DNA of 64,000 bases from Aphelocoma coerulescens (Eukaryota > Chordata > Aves > Passeriformes > Corvidae): positions 1,494,501-1,558,500 of the forward strand of contig NW_027184085.1 in assembly GCF_041296385.1 (NCBI RefSeq), read 5' to 3'. The notes under the pieces were generated by a model, which was given only the letters and a program-made list of their open reading frames with translations, did not search any database and had not been told where the DNA came from. Shown in pieces: positions 1 to 12,200 of this stretch. Within the stretch, counting starts at the first letter, position 1, and every line of letters begins with the position of its first letter. The translations under genes were made by a program, and so were the position numbers.

Positions 1-352
1 GCTTTTCTGTAATGCTGGCTCAGGCTGTGTTGATCTCTCCTCACCCCTCCTGCAAAGTCTGTCTTCACACAATGGAGATTATTATATGTTTTTGCTCTTC
101 TCACCAGTTTTGTGCGTCTCCTCTGTAGATGTATGGGGGCTTACTGCCTTGCTATCAAAGCATAGACCTTTGAAGGAGATGCTGAGATAAGAATTACGAG
201 CCCTTCCCCATTCACTGCTCACCTTTTTCTATTAACTATTGATCATTGTATTTTAAAAATCTTATTGAAGCAACTAACACAAGCCCTGAAAAGCCTGAAA
301 TATCGACCCCCTGCTTGGTTTCTGATGTACCTGCCTGTCTGTCTGCCCTAAG
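1..352 (+). other. MYO5B: MYO5B intron 3, 3' end
   Basis: This is non-coding sequence ending in a pyrimidine-rich stretch (CTGCCTGTCTGTCTGCCCTAAG) that serves as the acceptor for exon 4 at 351-352. I see no repeat or other feature in it. Confidence 0.85.
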
Positions 353-497
353 GTATCGTGCTGGTGGCCATCAACCCCTATGAGCAGCTGCCAATCTACG
401 AGCAGGATGTCATCTATGCCTACAGTGGCCAGAACATGGGGGACATGGACCCCCACATCTTCGCCGTGGCTGAGGAAGCCTACAAGCAGATGGCCAG
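353..497 (+). CDS. MYO5B: MYO5B exon 4 (purine-binding loop)
   Basis: The exon is 145 bp and corresponds to human residues 104-152. It opens with two bases completing a glycine codon, reads [15 protein letters not shown], then [11 protein letters not shown] and [12 protein letters not shown], and ends two bases into an Arg codon. NPYEQLPIY is the purine-binding loop that contacts the adenine of ATP in myosins. The valine at position 108, altered in a reported microvillus inclusion disease allele (V108G), is present. The acceptor is CTAAG at 348-352. The donor is GTCAGT, which departs from consensus at position +3 but keeps +4 to +6. The open frame runs on past the donor to 588, but this tail lacks any myosin similarity and is intron. 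Confidence 0.97.
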
Positions 498-3400
498 GTC
501 AGTGGGGGCCCAGCCATGGGGGTTTGGGTCAAATGTGGGCAAAGATGCCATTAAATATTCCAGATACTCGATGAAAACAAAGCTGTGAAAGAGAGTATGC
601 TGGAGTTCAGGTATTTCTAATGAATTCTGTTTAATGACTTCACCCCTGTATTGCACCCAGACTGCTGGGCTGATGGGGATCCCTGTGGTCCTCAGGAACT
701 CAGGGGTTTGGAGGGGGATCCCTCTCTTGCTGCTGCTTGGATGAGTTTCCTGGAAGAAATTCAAACCACTCTGCAAGTGTCAATGTTTAATAGCTTGGAG
801 GAAACCACATTTCAGATAATTTCGTGAGATAATCAGACTAAACCCAGAAGCTTATGTTAGTTGTTGTTTTATGGAGACACTGTGATTTTGAGTTAGGAGT
901 GACTGGGAGATACTTGGAGATATTTATGGATCCCTCAAAACAGTGTCTTCACCAGATGGATATGGTGAGAGTTTTACTTTATTTATTTCTGTGCTTGTTG
1001 TGTTCCTGGGGATAGATGTAGGATTTTGTTCTTAACAAATAAGTCATGATTCAAAAGAGAATTGGAGAGGAAACTGGAAATTGTTATACCAGGGATCATT
1101 TTATTACAGTTGTCAGGACTCACACAGTGTGTCTATGTTTGCTTGTGGATTAGCTGAGATTTTTGTACAGCCCTGGCTTTTAATAGCAAGAGTAAGCATG
1201 GAACCATTTTCCAAAGGTTGCAGCCTGCTTTCTGCTGTGTCTGGGTTTCAGTGGTGAGTTAGGATGCATTTCTAATCAGAAATGAGCCAGAGTTCAGTCC
1301 AGAAATGCATCTGGAAGAGCACTGCCGTGGCCAGAGATCGGATGGATTATACCCAAACCGAGTCCAGCCTGCAATTCACTTCTGCAAGTGCTTGTGCTTT
1401 GGGCAAAACTGCTTTGAGAAGAGTTTAAGAATTTGGGGAGCTGCCTGTAGGAAGAGGAAGGCTTGGGATTTTGTCCTTGTGTAATTCCAGGCTGAGCAGC
1501 AAGCTGCATGGCTCTTTTTAGAAGATAAGATGGCTTTGTTGACCAGTGGGGGGACAGGATCCATGGGTTTTCCTGGGCAAGTGTCTGAAATACAAGGCAG
1601 AAACTCGCTTTTCTGCTGAAGTTTATGCTAGGGAAAACACAGTGTTCTCCCACATCCCTCAGTAATTTTGCAGGCAGTGGGCTAACAGACAGCTCTAGCC
1701 AACAATGCTTGTCTCTGCTTTCGTCCTTATCAGAATAAAGCTACTTTTGACAGCAACTCATAATTGATAACTGCTGTCTCTGGGTGCTTCAGACTGCTCT
1801 GTTTTCAAGGGGACAGGAAAATAACCACCTTCAGAGCTCTTAAGCAAGGTGCTCGATGCTCAGTGCTCCACTGGTGCTCTCTGTTTTGGGCTGTTATTAT
1901 GGTAATTGCAGGCTTGGGTACAAAGGAGGGTTTCAGACTGGGCTGAGAGGAGATTGGGACATGGATTATAGGAATCTACTTGGTTATTTGAAGTGTGCCT
2001 TAAAATGTAGCACACTGAGTTTTAAATCTGAGAGCTCCTGGGTGGGTGTTGTGCCTTCTGCAGTTTGCTCCGATCTTTTCCCTCCTCGATGCTCCAAGGA
2101 GAGTGGTGGAGCTGTTGGAGGAGGGTGTGAGCAGGCATAGCCCCGAGGTGATAGATAAAGGGCACTGAACAGGACTTCTTTCTGCCTTTTTTTCAGCTGA
2201 AATGCTGACTCTGTGGGATGCCTCGTGTCTGCAGCTCAGCTTTAGTCCTTTGGGGCTAGGTGGGATATGGGTTGTTAAACATAAACTGGTCCAAAACCAT
2301 CACTTGTTTTGCAGTTCAGCTTTTAAACAGTTGGATTATGTCTGGTGCATCCTTATAGATCAGGAATAAAATTCAAGCCTGCTGTCTCAGAAGGTCAAAC
2401 TTGCAAGGTGATTGAGAGCAGGAAAACAGTCTGGCCAGTCTTCTGAGTTCTTGAATATTTCATCTCCATTAGTGGCCCAGAGCACGCGGGGAAAGCGCAG
2501 TGGAGGGGCTTGAATGGGATCGAGTGGATGGCAAGGGAAAAGGGCACAAAAATCTAAGACTCCCTGTTAAAAGAGAAAAATTGGAGGTAATTAGACTTTT
2601 ATTTCTCTGAGCTTCTAGTGTGCCATGGCCATGTGGAGACAGGGTGCCAGGGCAGAGTGTAAGGCAGTGGGTGTGTGCAGGTGTTAGTGATGTGCTCCTG
2701 TGCTTCCTCGCTGCCTCGAGCTCGGTGCCCAGGAGATGGGACTGGAGGCACCTTCACAGGTGGCTGTGTGGCATCCTGTGTTTGCTTTTGTCCTGTCATC
2801 AGGAAGTGCCAATTTAAAAAAAAAAGGAAAAAAGAGCAGTGGGTGGGCTGTACAGAGAGGCTGCAGAGGGTGTGTAACACCACCTGATCCCTTTTTTGAG
2901 TCAAAATTGTTCACAAATCACCTGAACACCTACAATGGGTTCAGTGTGCATTAAAACTCCCATTTAAATATGAGCTTTTCACAAAGAGGATGTTTTTGCA
3001 GCACTTGCATGTGAAACAGCTTAAAAAAAAACCCAAACAAAAAGGGCAAGTGATTAAAATTCATATGTGACATCTTCTAATTTTTACAGTGATCAGCTCT
3101 TTAGAAACTCCCCAGATACCCAGTGTGGGACTAAACACACTCGATTCACTGAAACAGTGTTGTTTTAAACAAAGTGAGCAGCATGGAGTTAATTTGCTCC
3201 AAGTGCCGCTGGTGGAGGCGGTGGAGTCAAGTGTTAGGATGGTGGAAGGATGGCTCATTTAGTGATTGTTAATGGCTGTGGGGTTGGAAGCAGTGAGTAC
3301 CTTGGGACACAGATTGCCTGCAGGGCAGTGCAGGCACCTCCTCTGGTCACGGTCCTGTCCTGGCGAGGTGCAGTGGGATTGGTGCCTTTTACCCTGCTGG

Positions 3401-3692
3401 GGGCTGCAGAAGGTGTTCACCCTCCTGGGAGCAGTCTGAAAGCTGTGCCATGGTCGAACGGAGAGCCAGCACAGCCTGATGTCCTGGCTGATTCTTGCTT
3501 TTCTCGAAGAGGAACAAAAGATCCCTTGTGTGTCCCCATCCCAGCTCTAATTTCTCTGTGTGTCATCGCTCTGGGCAGGAGCCTGGAGTCTGGCAGAAAT
3601 TCCCTCTTGAAAACCTGCATTTCTGCTGCAGGCAGCCTGACCTGAGCAGCACATGTTTCACACTGCCCTGTGCTGGCACTGCCAAGGCCACA

Positions 3693-4192
3693 TGTCCAGT
3701 GCTGGGGACAGCTCTGGGCCCCTCAGGACAAGAGAGACATTGAGGGGCTGGAGCGTGTCCAGGGCAGGGAACGGAGCTGGGAAGGGGCTGGAGCCCCAGG
3801 AGCGGCTGAGGGAGCTGGGAAAGGGGCTCAGGCTGGAGCAAAGGAGGCTCAGGGGGGACCTTGTGGCTCTGCACAAGTCCCTGACAGGAGGGGGCAGCCG
3901 GGGGGGTCGGGCTCTGCTCGCAGGGAACAGGGACAGGAGGAGAGGGAACGGCCCCAGGCTGGGCCAGGGGAGGCTCAGGTTGGACATGAGGAGGAATTTC
4001 CCCATGGAAAGGGCAGTCAGGCCTTGGCAGGGGCTGCCCAGGGAGATTTGGTGTCCCCATCCCTGGAGGTGTCCAAGGAGGCCTGGAGGTGGCACTCAGT
4101 GCTCTGGGCTGGTGACACAGTGGGGATTGGGACAGGTTGGACTCGATGGTCTTGGGAGGGCTTTTCCAACCTTAGAGATTCCATGATTCATG
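3693..4192 (+). mobile_element. CR1 LINE 3' fragment, sense
   Basis: This is the longest uninterrupted CR1 copy here. It runs from the region reading GAGAGACATTGAGGGGCTGG, through GGCTCAGGTTGGACATGAGG and GGACTCGATGGTCTTGGG, to the short 3' terminal ATTCCATGATTC repeat typical of CR1. It is GC-rich, so long spurious ORFs appear on both strands between about 3563 and 4311. Only the non-coding 3' part and the end of ORF2-adjacent sequence are represented. Confidence 0.85.
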
Positions 4193-4545
4193 CTCTGACC
4201 CCTGTCCCTCTCTATGAATGTGACCCACTAGTTGTTGCCAACTCCATGGAGGAAGTTTGGATGGTGACAGTGCAACACCAGCTTCCCCCTGCCCACCTTT
4301 GGAAGCTTTAGGTATATTTTTAGTTAGATATTCTGGTCTGCAGCTCCATTTTAATTCTTCCCAGCTCGACTAGTCAGTATGGTCACCATGTTTTCATGTA
4401 ATGCTGGGCTGAGTCTATTAGGAAAATCACTGCAGTGGATGACTTTCCTGTCTTTGGCCCCTGTCTCTTCCTTTTGTACCAGCTGGGTTGATTCTGGGCA
4501 CAGGCCAGGAGTTGCTAGTCCAAGTAAGGTTTCTTAATGCTTTTG

Positions 4546-4635
4546 GGTATGGTGGTTTTTTTTTTTTTGGTTGGTTTTTGGTTTGGTTTGGTTTTGTTGT
4601 AGTTATTTTGTGGAGGTTTTTTTGGAGGTTTTTAT
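4546..4635 (+). repeat. T/G-rich low-complexity tract
   Basis: About 90 bp is made almost only of T and G, including a 14-base T run and repeated GGTTTGGTTT units. It resembles in miniature the tract at 40246-40632. Confidence 0.8.
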
Positions 4636-5183
4636 TTATTGATTGAAATAAAAATCATGCATTATACTTAATAACATACAGAATTGAGCAGCACTAGGTG
4701 AGAGAGGCATGTGCTGTGGGCAATGGAGCAGAAGAATGGGCCCTCCAAAGGCTGTCAAACATGCCTCAAAAGCAGGGAGCAGGCAGCAGAGGTGATCTTT
4801 GCTCAAACCATAAATCAAAGATTGAAGGTATTGTCAACCCCTTCTGTGTGCTTTCCATTTAGCAGCTCTGGGTCTCGCTGTGGTAGGAACATCATCTCCC
4901 TTGTGTGGGCCCCTGAACTGGTGTAACATGGCAGAGCCCACATCAGGTAACGGACACAAAGGAAATCCAGTGTTCAGCTCTTACCACGGCAAAGATCTTG
5001 GGTAATAAAGGACTTGTGAAAGCCTCCTGAGAAGTGCATGAGAGGGTCAAGTGCCATGGGCTTTACTCACTGGGACATCCATCAGGCTGATGCTTTCACA
5101 GATGCATGCCTGCAAGGCTGTTCCATGTGGCCAGGCAAAAATATCTTGGGTCTGTTTCACATGCAATTGATAAATCTGATTGG

Positions 5184-5223
5184 CAGAACCCGGCAGAACC
5201 TGACAGAACCCAGCAGAACATCG
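5184..5223 (+). repeat. 10-bp tandem repeat, 4 copies
   Basis: Four head-to-tail units of the form CAGAACCNNN (CAGAACCCGG, CAGAACCTGA, CAGAACCCAG, CAGAACATCG) differ only at a few bases. Confidence 0.8.
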
Positions 5224-6686
5224 TAATGTTCTGCCAGGAGCACGGAAGGGCTCTGCAGACCTTACCTGACCCTTGCAGAGTCAGTGGGAAGGTAATTGTC
5301 CTGGTGACCTGTTGGTTAGACTGGAGTTTCCTCCTTCCCAGCATGAGGATCTGCTCACAGCGTTGTTGATAGTTCTCGCAGAAGAAATGAAATAAGAAAT
5401 GCAGGAGTGATTTGATAGATGAGTTTAACTTATGCATACCTTGTCTGAGCTGCAGCTCAGTGGGTACCAGATAACCCCTGGTGTCTGCAGTTTGAACCAG
5501 GCTCGGCATCTGTTGTGTAATTCCTGAATTACAAATTGTATGGAAATAGGGTGTCTCCTCCCTTCAGCCCCACTGCCCACATGCTGTTTCTGTCACCAAG
5601 TGCTCAAACACTTGGGCTGCAGACAGGTAACTCTGTTTAGCAGTGGCTTTCCATTTTTATTGGAAGTTAGTGCACCCAGGCTTTGCACTGCACTGTCAAA
5701 ATCCCTGCTCCCTGCAGCCACAGGGGAAATGTCTGTGTCCTGCAGAGAGACAGTGCCACTGGGGCTGCCTGAGGTGACCACTGGTCTCATTTCTGCTGTG
5801 GGGGGCAATGCTGGTGCTGGAAAAGAGCAGAAATTGCAGCAACACGAGCAAATAGACTCAGGGAGGGGTACAGACACGGTGGGGGATGTCCTTTCATAGC
5901 ATTTCGGATTTCAAGCTTTTACAGGAGGATTTAAAGCTGTACAAAGAGAGAGCAGATAGGAGTTAAAAGAGAGAGTAACCCCCGACAGAGATGCAAGAGG
6001 AATCAGACTGGCACAGTAAATAAGGCTGAATCCTGTGTTATATTAAAGGCAGGCAAGGGTTTAGTCTCCAGGGGAATGAGGCTGGGTTGGGGGCTTGCAG
6101 GGAGCTGTGGGGCTGAGCTGTGCTGCAGTTCACCAGGGCTGTGCAGCAGGGGTCATCCCAAAAATAAAGCTCTGGTCTAAAAAGGGGACCAGAAGAAAAA
6201 CAACTCAAGGGCCTTGAATTTAGGAAGGTGCAAAACCGAGAGGGTTTTCTTCTGCTTAGAGTTAAAAGTGGGATAGGGATGAGTGGAACAGGTTTTGCAA
6301 GAGCTATCCCATAAACGTGCTGGTGCTGGTGTAAGACCTCAGGGATTGCTTTTCTTCTCCAGAGGTGATACACAGAAAAAAATAAATTGGGAGACACTCC
6401 AGGAAATGTTTCCCAAGGACTGGAGGAGAGACCTTCTGGTCTTACTTGCTGTGGGAGAGGACAGAGATGCTCTGGGGATAAGTGGCCAACTGATGAACTT
6501 TTTTTAAATGTAATTTTTTTTTTTTCTTTTTTGGCAATTTAGAATAAGGACTATGCTATTTGCTAGCAGATTTAATAATAAATAAGACATCCCTTATAGA
6601 AAAATCATAAATACTCATAAATGGGACAGAACTGGCATGGGAAAGCTTAAGGCAGAGAATGGCCAGTGCCTGACTGAAAATAATGA

Positions 6687-6700
6687 GTGTGTGTGTGTGT
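6687..6700 (+). repeat. (GT)7 microsatellite
   Basis: This is a short perfect GT dinucleotide run within intron 4. Confidence 0.85.
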
Positions 6701-8029
6701 GAAATATCACTGACTGGGAAGGAGGGATAATAGCCTACATCAAACATGTGATCACTGCTGCGACGCAGGAGAACTGTTGGAGCTCTGAGGGGAGAAAGCT
6801 GTAACACCAAGTATCATCAAATATTCAAACCAGTATTTATGAGCAGCATAATTACATCAGAGCCCAAAGACTTGTGACTGGCCTTGCCCACCTTGCAGTC
6901 ACTGCTTGCCACCCCACATCCTCAGTGAACTTCTGGAGGTGTCAGGATGGAGAACCCAGAGCATGGTTTCTGAAAATCCCTTTCTGGGCTTTTCCTAATA
7001 TTCATCAACTGTAATTAATCAGATGGTAGTGTGGGAGTTTTCCAAGCGGCAGTGGCTTAGGATGGTGGAGGTGATGAAGTCTGTCAGAAGGACCTTCTTT
7101 CTGGGACAGGCACGGGGTGGAAAAACAACTGGCTTGTCCTCCTGGTGCTCCAAACCTGATCTGTTGGGGCAGCATCCCGTGATTCCTTCCTGTGTGTGAT
7201 GCTTTCTGAGAGGATGCAGTCCCAAGCCTTCTCCCTCTGCAGTGCTCCAGCAGCTTGCAGGTGGCCTGGGCTGGAGCCAGGGATGCTCTGTGGTGTGATC
7301 CCGGCACAGAAAAGAGCATCAGGGTGCCAGAGAGCCACGGAAACTGGCCGGGTGTGTGTTTTGCTCTCATTGGGAACAGCACACAAAAGAATCGCTGACC
7401 TCGTTTCCGTGAGGCCGCGGAGCTTGTGTTCCTCCCCAACGGGGTGTGCAAAGCATCAGTCCTGCGAGAAGGTCGTCCTGCCTGCCTGCCCGCCCACGGG
7501 ATGGGGGAAAGACTGGAGACAGCTCGGCATTTCGTACGAACTTGGAGCTGTGAGGATTTTCTGTGCTGTTGGAGGGGTGTTTCCAGCTGGCTGCATGAAA
7601 CCTCTGGGGGAGAAGGGGCCTGCAGGAGTTCTCCAGCCTGGAGTGCTGGAGCACTGCATGCAAGCGCTCTGACCTCTGCAGAGACGCCGTGATGTGCGCC
7701 GTGGGACTTGGTCTCGGAGTTAGGAACGCGGATTGATGCGTGTTAAATAGTGTGGGACAGAGGGATCAGACCTGCCCTGCTGAGCTGGCAGTGACCCCTG
7801 TGCAGGAGAAGGTTAATGCTGCACCTTCCTGGTCTCCAGGCATCGTGCTGCAGGCTCATCCTTACCCATTTTGGGCCAAGGTGCTGCTTTTAGGGTTTTT
7901 CCCAGCAACTGAGACATTCAAGGCCATGTTTTCTCTCTGTGTCCTTGCTGAAACCCAGGGGTGTGTGAGCAAATGGGCTCCAAAGCTGCGCAGGGTGGAC
8001 CCTGGCAAAGGCATCACCCCCTATGCATC

Positions 8030-8098
8030 TCAGAATCATAGAATATGCTGAGCTGGAAGGAACCCATCAGGATCATCAAGTTCAACTCAAGTCCACAT
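8030..8098 (-). mobile_element. CR1 3' end fragment, antisense
   Basis: The + strand reads AGAATCATAGAATATGCTGA then GCTGGAAGGAACCCATCAGG and ATCATCAAGTTCAACTC. This is the reverse complement of the common CR1 3' terminus, including its ATTCTATGATTCT-like end. Confidence 0.8.
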
Positions 8099-10037
8099 CT
8101 TTGGAATCCAACTCTTTCTTTGTGACCAGGATGTATTTTGAAGCTCTGATGTGGGTGTAGGTTGTTGGTGAAAATAGTATTGTTTTCCCCCACTGGTATG
8201 TGGCACTGTATCAAAAGTTATCCCTATAAAAAAGAAGTTTTCTATGTTAAATATAGTTTTCTGTGTAAAAAAAAGAAGGCCCAAAAAAAGGTTGTATGGG
8301 GTAATCCATGCCATTTATGAAAGATACAGTGTGAAAAATGACCCAAATGAATGTGTAGCATGTGAAAATTTGTTCTTAGAGTGATGCTGGCTTCAGCAGC
8401 TGCAGCATAAAATGTGCATTTGCAGCTGATACTTGAAAATGCAAACAGAAAACAAGTCCTTAAACACTCTTGTTTGACTGGATGCAAAATACCTTCTTGG
8501 GTTTCTCTGAGGGAAAAGTGTAACTGCCCCTAAGTTGTGGTTTTCTATTTGCCTTGACTGTCAGTGCAAGGGATTCTAAAAACCCAAATTAGAGCCAACA
8601 AATAAAAGAAGCTGCTGCCACTATCAGCAGTGATGCTGCTCCAAATTCCAGTTATCCCACTGAAATGGGAACAGCTCCTGGCTTGGGAGACCGTTTCAGA
8701 GATGGCTTTTCTCTGTGTTACAACGGTGCAGCACTCTGATTTTCACCTCCAGGGTGCAACTTCTGTTTGTTCATTTGCAAGCAGAGTTGGACCATCTCAG
8801 TTATTCATCACTGTCGTTAGCACTTGAGGGATGCAAAACAGTGGTAATTAAATTATTGCATTTTTAAATATTTCTAGCAACACAATGCAGTGGCTTTGCT
8901 CATTCTCAGCCTTTGAAGCACTGTCAATAGAGAAATGCATCTTTTGTAGGTGTTCTCGTTGTGGTCAGGCTCAATTCAGACTGCAGTACTTAAAGGATTT
9001 TTAACCTTCAGATTGCTTTATGAACACTAATCCTCCAGGCAACCTGAAAGAAGTAGGTTAAATATGATTTCCATGGTGGAGAGACTTACTGACTCGTTCC
9101 ACGATGCGGAGAATTAGTGTCAGATGTGGGATTAAAGCTGGAGTGACCCCTGACAATTATTCACCGGGTCTGGCTCTGCTTTCATTTATTCCAGATTCTT
9201 TTCCCTCTTGCAGAAGCTGTGTTTTTAGTGCAAGTGGTTTTGCTCCCGCTGCAGACACCAGGATGAAGTTGTGCAGTTAAGCTGCTTGTGCCAGTAGTGG
9301 TTTTCTGAAGGGATGACTATGAAGACACATCCTAGATGTTCCAGGTCCCTTCTCATGGGTTTGGGTTATTGCTTTCAAGAAAGCTGGCTTTGGAAAAATT
9401 CTGGCTGGTGATATATGTCTGGAGAGTATTTGAGGTATATTTGTCTTCAAATACTGTTTTCAAGTAGTGTTGCTGGAGGCTGAGGGTACTGGGTGTAAAT
9501 ATCTGCAGGTTGCCCCCTGTCTCTTCTGTCTCAGGCAGAGGCGCGGTGAGAACCATCCTTGGTTTCAAACCCCTTTTTATTGCCATGGCTCCACCATCCC
9601 CTTTTCTGAAATGAGGATTTTCCAGGGGTGTTCTGCCCTGGCTTAATTAGATAAAGTGATGGGAACTGCACATGGAAACACTGAGCAGTGCCACCTCTGG
9701 TTGCTCTGATTCAGCTGGAGAGCTGTGTCCAGCTGGGCAGCTTGTGGTGTGGATGCTTCTCCAGGCCTTTCCCAGGCTGTTTGGAGGCTCCTCTGAGGGC
9801 AGCAGTATTCTTTGCATTGCTGCAGGTGAAGGACTGCCTGCTTAAACGGGCAGGGAAATACATTCCCTTGATGTAAAGGCTGGTAATTAGCAGCCAATGC
9901 TAATCAGCAAAGGAATCTGAAGTGCCCTTTTTCTACATAGGCAACTGACTTTTTTTTTGCCTTGGGCAGCACCTTTAGATGTTGCCTTTAAAAAATTGTG
10001 TCTATTAGAATTTTAGAGTAGATATAAAGAAGGAAGT

Positions 10038-10208
10038 TTTACAGGCAGCCCAGAGCAGCTGTGGCTGCCTCATCCTTGGCAGTGTCCAAGGCTGAGTTGG
10101 ATGGGGCTTGGAGCAACCTGGGATAGTGGAAGGTGTCCCTGTTCATGGCCTTTACTAGATGACCTGTAAAGGTCCTTCCCAACCCTAGCAATTCTACGAT
10201 GCCATGAC
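10038..10208 (+). mobile_element. CR1 3' end fragment, sense
   Basis: It contains GCAGTGTCCAAGGCTGAGTT, GGGGCTTGGAGCAACCTGGG, GTGGAAGGTGTCCCTG and a terminal AATTCTACGATGCC, matching the CR1 3' end in sense orientation. Confidence 0.85.
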
Positions 10209-10815
10209 ATTTTTCATGTGTTGTAAAAGCACCGGTGACTCCCCTCTTAGTTTTGCTGGGCTGGAGACCTCACCCATCTCTTACCGTGTGTGGTCTTGAG
10301 GGGCATTGGTTTTAAAATGGCAAATAGCTGCAAAAAGATGTGTTACCCACCTCCAGATCGGGGTGTTGATTTTCATCATGTGAGCTGTGTGGGGAGCGGA
10401 GCCTTGATGCTCTTTGTGGCAGCACAACAATCTGTGGTGGCAGCCCTGAGGTGCACAGGAGCCCCTCCAGCCCCAGGAAGAGATGGGACAGCACTGCCAT
10501 GCTGCAGCAGAGGAGTATTCACCCAGAACACTTCATTTTATCCAGCTTTTATTCCATAATAATTTTCTTCTGTGTTGGCACTGCCAAAACGGAATGTATT
10601 TTAAGCAGCCGTGTTGCACACTGTGCCTGCACAGTGGCCAAACATTTCAGTATCTTTTATTCCACACGGAACACAAACACCTCCTGCCTGTCTTTAACCA
10701 TTTCTGCTGCCTGAGCATCCTGTTCGCTGCCAGCTGCTCTGTGGGGTTCATCGATCTTCCCCTGCTGGCACCAGCAGTTGGTTAACTTGTACACTGAAGA
10801 AGGGAAAGGCTCTAC

Positions 10816-10880
10816 AGCCTTTATTCCTGAAGGCTTTTATTCCTGAAGGCTTTTATTCCTGAAGGCTTTTATTCCTGAAG
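10816..10880 (+). repeat. 16-bp minisatellite, 4 copies
   Basis: Three identical 16-bp units (GGCTTTTATTCCTGAA at 10832, 10848 and 10864) follow one slightly diverged unit at 10816. The perfect identity of three copies suggests recent expansion, so copy number is probably polymorphic. Confidence 0.9.
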
Positions 10881-11934
10881 TTGGGAAATAAATGTCTGAA
10901 CATGCATTATCCACCTAAAAAGCCCAGAAGAGACACGTTACTGCAAATGCAGGAGGTTGAGGGGCCTGCTAAGAGCAGCTTTCTTTTCATTTTATGTTAT
11001 TAATATAATCCAGAAGATTTTTGTGCCACGGAGAGTCCACCTGGCCCGTTTCATATTGCAGCACATCAGCCATTAGGGCAAATTCTTGAGAAACTCTGGA
11101 AAAATGGGACCTGGCAGAGTGGCTGCAATAGCAGTAAATTGTGTTGGCCATGTTTTTATCACTAGGCTCAGTGTGTTTTGGCAAATGTCTGTTTTAAACA
11201 GAGACAAGACAGAGGGAGGAATAAAGCACTCAGAATGCCACTTAAGGGCATTTTTCTGATGAGATCTGAAGCCCAGGGGAACTGTGGGTCTGGGTTTGTC
11301 CTTGGCTGGGCTCTCGGATGGGCTGGTCTCTGCCTTCTCCAGCCTGGCCCACCCCAATAGCTGATAATGGAGAAGTTATGGAAGAGATCAAAACTGGTAA
11401 CAAGAAGTCATAATTGAGAATCTTAAATAGAAAAAAAATGGGTTACCAAATACTGCCTTGCAGCATGCTGTCTGGATGCCACGTAATGCATCTTTTGAGA
11501 TTTTGGCCTCGTTTAGCTGAAGACTCACTCCCAGACTGGTGGAGCTTTTATCTTCTGGCTTTAAGAGAAAAGTGGCAGGGAAATGTTATCTGAAATGTTC
11601 TGCTTGGGCCATACCTGTCATGCAGAGAAGGGTAGGAAACAATAACTCTGAAGTAACTTTTAGGCCAGCGTAGCTCTTAAGCCATGCCAACTTTGCATTT
11701 GCAGGGCTCCTTTTGCAGGCATTTTGGTTGTCACCTCTCCCTTCTGCTTCTCCCTCACCTCTGACTGCAGACAGCCTGTTCATCCACCCTTGCAGCCCAT
11801 TCTGAGGCCTCTGTCTGCCCCCTCCTTGGAAGCTGGCAGCAGGAGTTGTATCTGTTGGATCCTGCTGATGGCCAGTGTGGGATTTCACTGATGGAGCTCA
11901 GCAGGAGGTTGTCCTTGGGTCCCTGAACCATGGC

Positions 11935-12200
11935 TCCATTAAGGCTGGAAAAGGCCTCTAAGATCAAGTCCAGCTGTCAGCCAGCACCACCACCACGTTC
12001 ACCACAACCATGTCCTCAAGTGCCACATCCACACTTTGTTTGAACGCTTCCAAGCATGGGGACCCCATCACTTCCAGCAGCCTGTGCTGGAGTTTGACAG
12101 CCCTTTCCATGCAGAAATTTTTCCATATATACAATCTAAGCCTTTCTTCCCTGGCACAACCTGAGGCTGTTTCCTCTTGACCTTTCACTTGTTACCTGGA
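11935..12200 (-). mobile_element. CR1 fragment, antisense, diverged
   Basis: The + strand shows GGCCTCTAAGATCAAGTCCA, CACCACAACCATGTCCTCAA, GTGCCACATCCACACTTTG, GACAGCCCTTTCCATG and CTGAGGCTGTTTCCTCTTG in the order expected for a reverse-complement CR1 3' region. Many substitutions indicate an old copy. Confidence 0.75.

Noticed and set aside
3563..4311. ORFs of 145-213 codons on both strands
   Set aside because: They lie in a GC-rich CR1 fragment. The translations are Gly/Arg/Pro-rich and match no protein domain, and both strands are open, which points to composition rather than coding.
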